A stretch of 64,000 bases of DNA, taken from Methylocystis sp. H62 (GTDB lineage Bacteria > Pseudomonadota > Alphaproteobacteria > Rhizobiales > Beijerinckiaceae). The DNA lies in the NCBI RefSeq assembly GCF_015709515.1, contig NZ_JADNQZ010000055.1, forward strand, positions 129,650 to 193,649. The letters are read 5' to 3'. The translations under genes were made by a program, and so were the position numbers. The notes under the pieces are model-generated. The model did not search any database. It was not told the DNA's origin and saw only the letters and a list, made by a program, of their open reading frames with translations. Below are positions 9,205 through 17,179 of this stretch, in pieces (position 1 is the stretch's first letter; the number at the start of each line of letters is the position of its first letter).

Positions 9205-9385
9205 CCTCGCTCTTGCGGCATGCCAGTCGACGGGCGGCGGCTGTCCGCCGCTCGTCGCCTATTCGCTCGAAGAGCAGAAGATTGCGGCGAAGCAGTTGCG
9301 CGCCTTGCCCCAAAACGCGCCTCTCGCCGCCATGATCGTCGACTACAAGAAAATGCGGGACGCCTGCCGCGCCTCGGAGAGCTGA
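9170..9385 (+). CDS. Outer-membrane spanin-like lipoprotein (Rz1-like)
   Basis: A 71-residue protein (MSRKISITVAFSLALAACQS...) with a signal peptide ending in a clear lipobox, LALAAC, so the mature N-terminal Cys should be lipidated. The mature part (CPPLVAYSLEEQK... ALP...IVDYKKMRDACRA) resembles small proteins that follow the i-spanin in alphaproteobacterial phages. Start ATG 9170 is chosen because it gives the complete signal peptide; a longer frame exists upstream but is not plausible. It overlaps the i-spanin-like gene by 35 bp in another frame. It completes the lysis cassette. Confidence 0.7.
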   Translation: MSRKISITVAFSLALAACQSTGGGCPPLVAYSLEEQKIAAKQLRALPQNAPLAAMIVDYKKMRDACRASES

Positions 9386-9460
9386 GTCGCGCGGCCGCAT
9401 GTTTTGACTATTCATTGCGCATTCAGGGCATTCGGCCGACTATGCGCCGGGGAGAGGCGC

Positions 9461-9829
9461 ATGCGGGCCGCCGGAGCTTGTTGGAGACGGGCGCTCACCG
9501 TCGCCGCTCTCGTGGCGACGAGCGCTTTCCTGCGCGCGCCCGCCGCCGGCGCCGAAGACGCTCCCGCGCGGCTGCAATGCTTCACCATGGCGCAGGCGCG
9601 CAGCAAAATGGAGGCGCAGAAGCTCGCCGATCCTTTCCGGTGCATGCGGGATATCGCCCTGCGGCTGCAGGCCGAGCCGCTCGGCGCGCGGCTGTGCCAA
9701 TTGGGCGAAGGACTTATCTATGAGATCAGCCTGCTGCGCCGGGACGGCCACATCGTCAAGATTCTTGTCGACGCGTTCAGCGGGCGGCCTCATTCTAGCT
9801 CTCTAGGCGTTGACGCTACAGACAATTGA
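9461..9829 (+). CDS. Small periplasmic PepSY-like protein (FeuN-like)
   Basis: A 122-residue protein with an N-terminal signal peptide (hydrophobic VAALVATSAFLRAPAAGA, about residues 14-31). The mature part contains 'LGEGLIYEISLLRRDGHIVKILVDAFSG', which resembles a half PepSY domain. It lies immediately upstream of a FeuP-like regulator and FeuQ-like kinase. In Sinorhizobium meliloti, FeuN is a small periplasmic protein encoded just ahead of feuP that restrains the FeuPQ system; position, size and export signal match. Start ATG 9461 follows GGAGAGG at 9451-9457. The function is an inference from family knowledge and synteny. Confidence 0.65.
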   Translation: MRAAGACWRRALTVAALVATSAFLRAPAAGAEDAPARLQCFTMAQARSKMEAQKLADPFRCMRDIALRLQAEPLGARLCQLGEGLIYEISLLRRDGHIVKILVDAFSGRPHSSSLGVDATDN

Positions 9830-9851
9830 ATCTCGCACGCAGGAGGACGCA

Positions 9852-10535
9852 TTGCGGCTGCTGGTCGTTGAAGACGACAAGGATTTGAACCGCCAGATCG
9901 TTCGTGCGCTCGAGCAGTCGGGCTATGCGGTGGACCGCGCCTTCGATGGCGAGGAAGGTTGTCACCTCGGCGAAACGGAGCCCTACGACGCCGTCGTCCT
10001 CGACATCGGTCTGCCGAAAAAGGACGGCGTGACCATTCTCGAAGAATGGCGCGCGGCGGGACGCGACATGCCGGTGCTGATCCTCACCGCGCGCGACCGC
10101 TGGAGCGACAAGGTGCAAGGCTTCGACGCCGGCGCCGATGATTATGTTTCAAAACCATTCCACATGGAGGAGGTGCTGGCGCGCATCCGCGCGCTGCTGC
10201 GCCGCGCGACGGGCCACGCGACGAATGAAATCGTCTGCGGCGCGGTGCGACTCGACACCAAGGCCGGCCGCGTCGTCGTGGACGGCGCGCCCGTGAAGCT
10301 CACGTCGCACGAATACCGGCTGCTCGCCTATCTGATGCATCACAGCGGACGCGTCGTAGCCCGCAGCGAAATCATCGAGCATTTATACGATCAGGATTTC
10401 GATCGCGACTCGAACACGATCGAAGTCTTCGTCGGCAGGTTGCGCAAAAAGCTTGGCGTCGATCTGATCCAGACCGTGCGCGGGCTGGGCTACATGGCGG
10501 CCGCGCCGGCAAAGGACGCCGGCTATAAGCGCTAG
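9852..10535 (+). CDS. OmpR/PhoP-type response regulator (FeuP-like)
   Basis: A 227-residue regulator beginning RLLVVEDDKDLNRQIV. The receiver domain has the acidic pair ED, the phospho-acceptor Asp in VVLDIGLPKKDG (about residue 51) and Lys in DYVSKPF. The C-terminal winged helix ends SNTIEVFVGRLRKKLG...IQTVRGLGYMA, typical of OmpR/PhoP regulators. The TTG at 9852 is preferred because AGGAGG lies at 9841-9846; an earlier TTG at 9810 would overlap the upstream gene by 20 bp. It is followed 4 bp later by its histidine kinase. In rhizobia this family (FeuP) controls export of cyclic glucan and the response to low osmolarity. Confidence 0.88.
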   Translation: MRLLVVEDDKDLNRQIVRALEQSGYAVDRAFDGEEGCHLGETEPYDAVVLDIGLPKKDGVTILEEWRAAGRDMPVLILTARDRWSDKVQGFDAGADDYVSKPFHMEEVLARIRALLRRATGHATNEIVCGAVRLDTKAGRVVVDGAPVKLTSHEYRLLAYLMHHSGRVVARSEIIEHLYDQDFDRDSNTIEVFVGRLRKKLGVDLIQTVRGLGYMAAAPAKDAGYKR

Positions 10536-10539
10536 GCGC

Positions 10540-11916
10540 ATGCCCCTTTCCTTCGTCTCCATTCGCTCCATCGCCGCGCGTCTGTTCCTGACTGCGGCGG
10601 CGATGAGTTCGGTCGTGCTGATCGTCGCCAGCATTCTTCTTACCGCCTACTACCGAAGCGAAGCGGAAGAGGTTTTCGAACGTCGCCTCGACGTTTACCT
10701 GCGCGCCATCGTCGCGGACGTGTCCGAGTCGGGACAGGAGGGACGCACCGGCCCTGGCCAGCTCGGCGACCCGCAATTCGAATTGCCGGGCTCGGGGTGG
10801 TACTGGCAGATCACGCGTCTCGACGACAAGTCTCATGACATCAAGGCGTCGCGCTCGCTCTTCGCCAACACGCTGCCCAAGCTCTCAGAGCTTGGCGTCG
10901 CAGCGGAGGTCGGCGGCTTTCGTCGCGGCTACGGGCCTGGCCCGGACGGGCGCAGGCTGCGCATCGTCGAGCGCGTCATCGACGTCGGCGACGTCGGCAT
11001 CTATCTCGTGCAAGTCGCAGGCAGCGGCGAAGAGATGGAAGAGCAAATCGCCCGCTTTCGCTTCGCGCTGATCGTCGCTTTCGCGGCGCTCGCGATTGCG
11101 CTCGCCATCGGCGCCGCCTTCCAGGTCCGCTTCGGCTTGCGGCCTTTGAGGCAATTGCAGCGCGAACTCGCATCAATCCGCGGCGGCGAACGGGAGCGCA
11201 TCATCGACGCCTACCCGAGCGAAGTCGCGCCGCTCGCCGAAGAGCTCAATCTGCTGATCAGCGCCAATCGCGACATTCTCGAACGCGCGCGCACGCAGGT
11301 CGGCAATCTCGCCCATGCGCTGAAAACGCCGCTGTCCGTCATCGTCAATGAAGCCGACTCCGCGCCAGGGCAACTCGCCGGGAAAGTTCAAGAACAGGCG
11401 CAGATCATGCGCGATCAGATCTCCTTCTATCTCGACCGGGCGCGGGCGGCGGCGCGCGGCGGCGCGCTCGGCGCCGCGACGCAGATTGCGCCGTCGATCG
11501 AGGCCTTGCTGCGCGCCTTTAGTAAAATCTATGGCGACAAGGGCGTGATCTTTTCCGGCGGCGCCGATCCGCGTCTGCGCTTTCTTGGCGAGCGCCAGGA
11601 CCTCGAAGAAATGATCGGCAATCTCCTCGACAACGCCGGCAAATGGGCGAAGAGCCGGGTGACGATCGACGTCTGCGTCGAAGGCGCGTCGCGGCCGACG
11701 CTGCGCGTCACCATCGACGACGACGGGCCGGGACTTGCTTCGCATTTGCGCGCGGCGGCGACGCAGCGTGGGCGGCGTCTCGACGAAACCAAGCCCGGAT
11801 CCGGTCTCGGCCTGTCGATCGTCGTCGATCTCGCCGCCGCCTATGGCGGCTCGCTGCAGCTCAACGACAGCCCCAGCGGCGGTTTGCATGCAGAGCTTCG
11901 ATTGCCGGGGTTTTGA
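10540..11916 (+). CDS. Sensor histidine kinase (FeuQ/PhoQ-like)
   Basis: A 458-residue membrane sensor kinase. The first transmembrane segment is at about residues 12-36, followed by a periplasmic sensor domain (~37-168), a second membrane helix (~170-192), and a HAMP-like linker. The phospho-accepting His lies in LAHALKTPLSVIVNEA (about residue 260). The ATPase domain shows the N box (NLLDNAGKWA), DDGPGL and GSGLGLSIVVDLA. Periplasmic signals would be passed to the FeuP-like regulator encoded 4 bp upstream. The FeuN-like protein is the likely periplasmic partner. Confidence 0.88.
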   Translation: MPLSFVSIRSIAARLFLTAAAMSSVVLIVASILLTAYYRSEAEEVFERRLDVYLRAIVADVSESGQEGRTGPGQLGDPQFELPGSGWYWQITRLDDKSHDIKASRSLFANTLPKLSELGVAAEVGGFRRGYGPGPDGRRLRIVERVIDVGDVGIYLVQVAGSGEEMEEQIARFRFALIVAFAALAIALAIGAAFQVRFGLRPLRQLQRELASIRGGERERIIDAYPSEVAPLAEELNLLISANRDILERARTQVGNLAHALKTPLSVIVNEADSAPGQLAGKVQEQAQIMRDQISFYLDRARAAARGGALGAATQIAPSIEALLRAFSKIYGDKGVIFSGGADPRLRFLGERQDLEEMIGNLLDNAGKWAKSRVTIDVCVEGASRPTLRVTIDDDGPGLASHLRAAATQRGRRLDETKPGSGLGLSIVVDLAAAYGGSLQLNDSPSGGLHAELRLPGF

Positions 11917-11992
11917 ACTGCGTGGGTCCGGCCCTAAGCAAGGCCCCGGACCGATCAGCGATCGAACGGGCCGCCGCGATTCGGGCGGCGCG

Positions 11993-12388
11993 TCACTCTT
12001 CTTCGAGATCGAAATCGAGAATGGCGACCTGCAGCGTGAAGCTCGACAGCTTCGGATCGTCAGCGGAGATGACGCCAAGAAATTCGCCGTCGGCGTTGAG
12101 TTCGACGGAATCCATTTTCCGCCCGCGCGCCACGATCGCCAGGCGATCGTTTTCGAACAGCTTGCGCAAATAGGACTGCAGCACTTCGCGTCCGACGGGA
12201 ATTTTCATCTCGAAGGCGAACGAACGATCGCCGTCTTCGTCGTCGACCGAGATCGAAGCGATCCTTCGCTCGCCAAGATGCACGGCGGCGTCGTCCGGAT
12301 TCTTCGGATCCGCTGTGACGCGAACGCCCTCATTGCCAAGCGAACGGCGCAGGAAAGCCTGCAGTTTTCGCAATTCGGTTTTATCCAA
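11993..12388 (-). CDS. DUF3126 protein with two tandem copies of the domain
   Basis: A 131-residue cytosolic protein. Residues 1-64 (MDKTELRKLQAFLRRSLGN...DDEDGDRSFAFEMKIP) match the ~70-residue DUF3126 family. Residues 65-131 repeat the pattern (EVLQSYLRKLF...ARGRKMDSVEL..DGEFLGVI...FTLQVAILDFDLE). The usual family member is about half this length, so this looks like an internal duplication and fusion, with the second copy closer to the family consensus in its middle. Function of DUF3126 is unknown. It is convergent with the FeuQ-like gene and in line with, but apparently terminated separately from, the secreted-protein gene to its right. Confidence 0.75.
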   Translation of the reverse strand: MDKTELRKLQAFLRRSLGNEGVRVTADPKNPDDAAVHLGERRIASISVDDEDGDRSFAFEMKIPVGREVLQSYLRKLFENDRLAIVARGRKMDSVELNADGEFLGVISADDPKLSSFTLQVAILDFDLEEE

Positions 12389-12457
12389 ACGCCCGCCCCC
12401 GTTCAGCGATCAGCATCATTCCTCTGCCACGACGCCTTTCGCCGGGCAAGAGCGCAT

Positions 12458-12486
12458 GAAAAACGCCCGGCGGAAGCCGCCGGGCG
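12458..12486 (-). terminator. Rho-independent terminator for the secreted-protein gene
   Basis: A 10-bp perfect stem (CGCCCGGCGG / CCGCCGGGCG at 12464-12473 and 12477-12486) with a 3-base loop. Read on the minus strand it is followed by TTTTTC. It lies 22 bp past the stop of the minus-strand gene at 12508-13020. Confidence 0.85.
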
Positions 12487-12507
12487 ACGTAAAAAGCGCG
12501 AAAAGCG

Positions 12508-13020
12508 TTATTCGCCCGCGGCCTTCAGCCTCTTATTGCATTCGCTCCAATATTTCGGCCAGGTGATTTTTGAACCGGCCTTTTTGAGTTCGGCTTTCTT
12601 CTCTTTCCATTCGGCCGCGCATTTTTTCTGGCGCTCGCGCGTCGCGGTTTTCGGGTCCGTCGCGGGTTTGGGGCTCGGGGTCGCTTCGGTCGCGGCGGGC
12701 GGAGGAGTCGGCTCGACGGGCTTGGTTTCGGTCACCGGCGGCGGCGTAGGCTTCGACTCTGCGGCGGCCGGCGGCGGCGTCTCGGGCTTCGCTTCGGCAG
12801 GCTTGGTCTGCTCCGCCAATCGCCCGCGACAGGCCTTCAAAAATTCCTGCCAGCTCTGGCCGCCGAGTTCGTTGGCGGCCTTAGCCGCCTGGTATTGCGA
12901 TCCGCATTCCTTCAATACGTTGGCCTGCGCATACGCGTCCCCCGAGCTCGCGGCGAGGGCGACGGCGACGGCCAGAGCGCCGCCGGCCGCAGCGTAAGAA
13001 ACAGCGATACGGATCCCCAT
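12508..13020 (-). CDS. Secreted protein with two Cys-containing repeats and a Pro-rich linker
   Basis: A 170-residue protein with a signal peptide (MGIRIAVSYAAAGGALAVAV, cleavage near DAYAQA). Two short related motifs, ECGSQYQAAKAANELGGQSW...FLKAC (about residues 36-65) and KCAAEWKEKKAELKKAGSKI..YWSEC (about 133-160), flank a Pro/Glu/Thr-rich linker. Each contains a pair of Cys, which may form disulfides in the periplasm. Start ATG 13020 has GGAG 5 bases upstream; longer upstream frames lack a signal peptide. Similar short proteins are common in rhizobia, but the function is unknown. Confidence 0.75.
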   Translation of the reverse strand: MGIRIAVSYAAAGGALAVAVALAASSGDAYAQANVLKECGSQYQAAKAANELGGQSWQEFLKACRGRLAEQTKPAEAKPETPPPAAAESKPTPPPVTETKPVEPTPPPAATEATPSPKPATDPKTATRERQKKCAAEWKEKKAELKKAGSKITWPKYWSECNKRLKAAGE

Positions 13021-13208
13021 ATAAATCTCCATTGATGGACGGCGCGAACTGAGCCGCAACAACTGCGACGGCGCAATAGAAGCAGGACGCGCGCCATCTG
13101 CGCCCGCCGGGGCCGACGATAGTCCCAACTTGGTTGTGAACGCAATCCGAACGCGCGATAAAGCCCGAGCACGCGGCGTTTTTTCGTCCGCTTTTTTAAA
13201 GGTGAGTC

Positions 13209-13838
13209 TTGGCAAGCGTTCGGGAACAGCCGGCAAGTTGGCGCGAACTCGCGGTCGTATCCCATCTCGACGGGCTGAAACGCTGTCCGTGGCCCGGCGT
13301 CGATCCGCTTTACCTCGACTATCACGACAATGAGTGGGGGAGGCCCGAGCGGGACGGCCGGGCGCTCTTTGAAAAGCTGACGCTCGACGGCTTTCAGGCT
13401 GGCCTCTCGTGGATCACCATTCTGCGCAAGCGTGAGGCGTTTCGCGCCGCCTTCGACGGATTCGATCCGGTAAAGATCGCGAGATTTGATCAGAAGCGCG
13501 TCGCGGCGCTGATGGGCAATGATGCAATCGTGCGCAACCGCGCAAAAATCGAAGGCGCCGTGCTCTCGGCGCAGGCGTGGCTGGAGATTGAGGCGACGAC
13601 CGGCTTTTCGGCTTATCTGTGGGATTTCGTGGACGGGCGGCCGATCGTCAATCACTGGACGCGCATGAGCGACGCGCCGACGCAAACCCCGCGTTCCGAA
13701 CGCCTCTCCAAAGATCTCAAGGCGCGCGGCTTCAAATTCTGCGGACCGACGATCGTCTATGCCTTCATGCAGGCGGTCGGCATGGTGGACGATCATCTGA
13801 CGGGCTGCCATCGCCACGCAGGGGGCGAGGGCGGCTGA
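13209..13838 (+). CDS. tag: DNA-3-methyladenine glycosylase I
   Basis: A 209-residue base-excision repair enzyme that removes 3-methyladenine from DNA. Typical Tag features are visible: RCPWPGVDPLYLDYHDNEWG at the N-terminus, LDGFQAGLSWITILRKRE (helix-hairpin-helix region), and NHW. The zinc site uses the early Cys and His and the late DHLTGCHRH cluster. Start TTG 13209 is supported by AAAGGTGAG just upstream; no ATG fits. It is the first gene of a tight plus-strand run (tag, HD hydrolase, phosphatase, NadQ-like regulator), with only 4 bp to the next gene. Confidence 0.9.
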   Translation: MASVREQPASWRELAVVSHLDGLKRCPWPGVDPLYLDYHDNEWGRPERDGRALFEKLTLDGFQAGLSWITILRKREAFRAAFDGFDPVKIARFDQKRVAALMGNDAIVRNRAKIEGAVLSAQAWLEIEATTGFSAYLWDFVDGRPIVNHWTRMSDAPTQTPRSERLSKDLKARGFKFCGPTIVYAFMQAVGMVDDHLTGCHRHAGGEGG

Positions 13839-13842
13839 CGCG

Positions 13843-14475
13843 ATGCGCGCTCCCCCAGCGAAAAATCGCGGGCGGCCGGCGCCCGGCGAAGCGCCCCGCG
13901 CCTGGCAACGCATGTTGTCCGGACGCCGGCTCGATCTGCTCGACCCTTCGCCGCTCGACGTGGAGATCGAAGATATCGCGCATGGGCTCGCGCGCGTCGC
14001 GCGCTGGAACGGTCAGACAATCGGCGCGCATATTTTCTCGGTCGCGCAACACAGCATGCTTGTGGAAAAGATCGCGAGCGCGCTCGACCCGGCGATGGGC
14101 CGAACGGAGCGGCTTTACATGTTGCTGCATGACGCGCCGGAATATGTGATCGGCGATATGATCTCCCCCTTCAAGGCGGCGATCGGCGACGCATACAAAA
14201 GCGTCGAGGACCGCATATTGGGCGCAATTCTCCTGCGCTTCTCTTTGCCGCCGACGCCCTCCTCCGCACTGCGGCGCCTGTGCAAAGAGGCCGATCGCGC
14301 CGCCGCTTTTTTTGAGGCCGTGCAGCTTGCGGGCTTTACACGGGGCGAAGCCGAGCGCATCTTCGGCCGCCCGGCGATCCCGCCGCAGCCCTTCATTGAC
14401 GAACTCGCCCCGGCTCCCATTGAGGAGGCGCAGGCGCGTTTTCTCGCTCGGTTTCGGGCGGTCGACGAAAGTTGA
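13843..14475 (+). CDS. HD-domain phosphohydrolase (YfbR-like)
   Basis: A 210-residue HD-superfamily hydrolase. Metal-binding residues are seen in HIFSVAQHSMLVEKI (His), LYMLLHDAPEYVIGDM (HD pair) and a later Asp in KEADRAAAFFE, in the order expected for YfbR/COG1896 proteins, which dephosphorylate deoxynucleoside monophosphates. It has no signal peptide. It starts 4 bp after tag and ends 21 bp before the phosphatase gene. Substrate is inferred from family; other HD phosphohydrolases cannot be excluded. Confidence 0.8.
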   Translation: MRAPPAKNRGRPAPGEAPRAWQRMLSGRRLDLLDPSPLDVEIEDIAHGLARVARWNGQTIGAHIFSVAQHSMLVEKIASALDPAMGRTERLYMLLHDAPEYVIGDMISPFKAAIGDAYKSVEDRILGAILLRFSLPPTPSSALRRLCKEADRAAAFFEAVQLAGFTRGEAERIFGRPAIPPQPFIDELAPAPIEEAQARFLARFRAVDES

Positions 14476-14496
14476 AGAAGAACGTCGGGGAGAGAA

Positions 14497-15021
14497 ATGC
14501 CGAATGGGCGCCTGTACGTCTGTTCCCTGACTAAGGTGGTCGACACGGTGCGCGAAAGCGGCGCACGCTCGCTTGTCACCATTCTTACCGCCGGGGCGTC
14601 GCTTGTTCGGCCTTGCGAAATCTCCCGCGAGCGCCATTTGCGGATCGCTGTCTCCGATATCGACGCGCCGCGGGGAGGGCACGTCCTCCCGGGCGAGGAA
14701 CATATCAATCGGCTGCTTGCTTTCCTTGAGGAATGGGACCGCTCCGCGCCGCTCGTCATACACTGCTACGCTGGGGTGAGCCGATCGCCCGCGGCGGCTT
14801 TTGTCGCGGCTTGTGCTTTAGCGCCGCATCGCAGCGAAATGGAGATCGCGCGCGAACTGCGCCGCGTCTCGCCGACCGCGACCCCGAACAGACGGATGGT
14901 CGCGCTCGCCGACGAAAGGCTCGAGCGGAACGGGCGAATGTCCGCCGCGATCGCCGCGATCGGACGCGGGACGGACTGCTATGAGGGAGCGCCCTTCGCC
15001 CTGGAATTCGCCGACGCCTAG
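14497..15021 (+). CDS. Dual-specificity/tyrosine phosphatase-like protein
   Basis: A 174-residue protein with the CX5R phosphatase signature VIHCYAGVSRSPAAAF (Cys at about residue 89, Arg 95) and an upstream general-acid region with Asp in IAVSDIDAPRGG. It is most like the atypical dual-specificity phosphatases found in rhizobia. GGGGAGAG upstream of ATG 14497 supports the start. Its last 41 bp overlap the start of the NadQ-like gene in another frame, which suggests coupling. The physiological substrate is unknown. Confidence 0.8.
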   Translation: MPNGRLYVCSLTKVVDTVRESGARSLVTILTAGASLVRPCEISRERHLRIAVSDIDAPRGGHVLPGEEHINRLLAFLEEWDRSAPLVIHCYAGVSRSPAAAFVAACALAPHRSEMEIARELRRVSPTATPNRRMVALADERLERNGRMSAAIAAIGRGTDCYEGAPFALEFADA

Positions 15022-16009
15022 CCGAGCCGCGGAAGAGCTCGCGCCCCTTTCCCCGCCCGTCGAAATCGGCCTGACCGCCGCAATCGTCGCCGTTCGAGAC
15101 GACGAGCCCTTGATCCTGACGACGCGAGCGGACGGGCCGGCCAGCATCGCCGCCCTTCCCTCCGGGCCTTTCGATCCGATCCGCCATCGCACTTTCGAGA
15201 TTGGCCTGCGCGAATGGGTCGCCGAGCAGACCGGCGCGCCGCTGGGCTATGTCGAGCAACTCTACACATTCGGCGATCGCGGACGCCACGCCCGCGCGGG
15301 CGACCGCGATCCGCACGTCGTCTCCGTCGGCTATCTGGCGTTGACGCGCATCCGCGACGACGCCGATCGGCGCGCAAGCGCCTGGCGGAGCTGGCATGAT
15401 TTCTTTCCCTGGGAGGATTGGCGCAAAGGTCCGCCCGTGGTGCTCGAGGAAACGATCGCGCCGGGATTGACGGACTGGGTGGCCGAGGCGCCGGACGCCG
15501 TCTCCTCCTCGGGCGTCTCGCGCCGGGTGCGGGTCAATCTTCTCTTCGGCGGCAAGGGACGGGCGTTCAATGAGGAGAACGTCCTTGAGCGCTACGAGCT
15601 TCTATACGAGGCCGGGCTTCTCGAGGAGGCGCTCCGCGATGGTCGCGAATCGGCGGAGAAACGGGCGCCGCTGACGCCGCTCGGGACCCCGATGCGCCAT
15701 GACCATCGCCGCATTCTCGCCACAGCCATGGGCAGACTGCGCGCCAAGATGAAATATCGACCGGTGATCTTCGAGTTGATGGCGTCCGAGTTCACACTGA
15801 CTGAGCTGCAGCGGACAGTAGAAGCCATCGCTGGCCGACATCTGCACAAGCAGAACTTTCGCCGTCTGGTGGAATCAACGGCCATTGTCGAGCCGACGGG
15901 GGAAATGTCCTTAAAGACAGGCGGACGCCCGGCGGCTCTATTCCATTTTCGCCGCAATGTTCTGCAAGAAAGGCCTGCGCCAGGGCTTCGCGTCGGCATC
16001 CGAGGCTGA
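14981..16009 (+). CDS. NUDIX-like/winged-helix NAD regulator (NadQ-like, COG4111)
   Basis: A 342-residue protein. The N-terminal half has a NUDIX-like fold (ILTTRADGPASIAALPSGPF; HRTFEIGLREWVAEQTG, with a degenerate Nudix box). The C-terminal part is a winged-helix domain (FELMASEFTLTELQRTVEAI, LHKQNFRRLVES), as in NrtR-type NAD regulators. In alphaproteobacteria the COG4111 branch (NadQ) represses de novo NAD synthesis genes (nadABC). Those genes are not in this window, so it would act in trans. It overlaps the upstream phosphatase gene by 41 bp; a shorter start cannot be ruled out. Confidence 0.75.
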   Translation: MRERPSPWNSPTPSRAAEELAPLSPPVEIGLTAAIVAVRDDEPLILTTRADGPASIAALPSGPFDPIRHRTFEIGLREWVAEQTGAPLGYVEQLYTFGDRGRHARAGDRDPHVVSVGYLALTRIRDDADRRASAWRSWHDFFPWEDWRKGPPVVLEETIAPGLTDWVAEAPDAVSSSGVSRRVRVNLLFGGKGRAFNEENVLERYELLYEAGLLEEALRDGRESAEKRAPLTPLGTPMRHDHRRILATAMGRLRAKMKYRPVIFELMASEFTLTELQRTVEAIAGRHLHKQNFRRLVESTAIVEPTGEMSLKTGGRPAALFHFRRNVLQERPAPGLRVGIRG

Positions 16010-16093
16010 TGTCGCGCCTTTAAGGCGATGTTCACCGCGACATGGTGAATGTTCGCTGAAGCGAAGCCGCAATGCGTAGAGTAGAGGTGCGTC

Positions 16094-16861
16094 TTGGGCT
16101 ATTTGTCGCCGCCCCCCATGCCGGCGCCGGTTGTCGTCTACAAAGACGTCGGCGGTCTGGTCAGCGATTATGAAGCGCTCACCGAACGATATCGCCGCGA
16201 GAATCGCGAGGTCAGGCTGCATGAATGCCGCTCGGCCTGCACGCTGGCGCTGAGCCTGCCCAACGTTTGCGTCTATCCTGACGCGAAGGTCAAATTCCAT
16301 CAGGCCTATAACGCCATCAACCGAGAGGTCGACCTCGGCGTCTCGTCGCAGCTGTTCGCCTCCTACCCGGCCGCTGTGCAGGCCCGCCTTGGCAATCTGA
16401 CCAGGGAATATCGCGTGTTGACCGGGACGGAGCTGATCGCTCTTGGCATGCGCAATTGCGAGGGCGGCCCGACCATGATCGCCAGCCGCAAGCAGCGCGC
16501 GCCTTCGAGCAGCGTCGCCAGCGCGCGGCCCGAAGGGCAGTCCGGCGCGAGCCTCGCCGCCTTTGGCGACATCGCGCAGAAGGTGCAGTCCGCCGTCGCC
16601 ACCGCCCTTGCGAGCACGGGCGGCCGGACCGATCCGATCCATGTCGCCGTCGCCGACCGGCAACAGCTGACCGGGTTGGCGCGCGGCGGAGAAGAGGCGA
16701 ATGCGCTTCCCGAGCCCGCGCCGCTGCCGCCGCGCCGGCCGCCGTCGGAGGCCTTGGCGGCTCAGGACGCAGCGCCGTTGTCTCCCGCCTATCTGCAACT
16801 CATCAGCGGCGCTCAGCCGATCCTGGGACCGCGGCTCGTGCGCACGGTGGCCTCGAACTGA
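16094..16861 (+). CDS. Hypothetical protein with a ClpP/crotonase-like N-terminal region
   Basis: A 255-residue protein. The segment VVVYKDVGGLVSDYEALTERYR...ECRSACTLALSLPNVCVYPDAKVKFHQAY looks like the periplasmic ClpP/crotonase-fold proteins of rhizobia (COG3904-like), with the Ser in CRSAC. The C-terminal third is low-complexity and Pro-rich. TTG 16094 is the only available start in frame, with AGAGGTG upstream. No signal peptide is present in this frame, but an ATG at 16072 in another frame (MRRVEVRLGLFVAA) runs up to a run of six C's at 16112-16117. A missed or lost base there could have separated the export signal. Confidence 0.6.
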   Translation: MGYLSPPPMPAPVVVYKDVGGLVSDYEALTERYRRENREVRLHECRSACTLALSLPNVCVYPDAKVKFHQAYNAINREVDLGVSSQLFASYPAAVQARLGNLTREYRVLTGTELIALGMRNCEGGPTMIASRKQRAPSSSVASARPEGQSGASLAAFGDIAQKVQSAVATALASTGGRTDPIHVAVADRQQLTGLARGGEEANALPEPAPLPPRRPPSEALAAQDAAPLSPAYLQLISGAQPILGPRLVRTVASN

Positions 16862-17179
16862 GGCGCGCAGTTGGTCCACGGCCCCGCGCAATTGCGCTTG
16901 GATGCGCCTATGAACGCAAGCTATAGTTCGCTACGCGCGATGCGCATTGCCTGCTGTCGATTGAAAACTGATACTGACGCCATCGGAGCCGCCTCCGCCG
17001 GGTAAGCGACAGCCGACGTCGCCCGCGGAAGCTGCTGAAACTAAGCGGCGATAAACTTTCCATGGCTACAAAGACGGCATAAAGGTCTTATGTTCTCCTT
17101 CGAGTAGCACGTCCTCTTATTTGGCTCCGATACGGTGAACCTGCGGCGCGCGACACAATCAAAACAATAGACGGACGTC
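16862..17179. other. Intergenic region before the chemotaxis-type kinase
   Basis: A 318-bp stretch between convergent-free plus-strand genes. No convincing small gene, RNA or terminator is visible. It is somewhat richer in A/T near 17040-17170 than the genes around it and probably carries the promoter of the gene at 17180, but no clear -35/-10 pair can be named. Confidence 0.4.
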
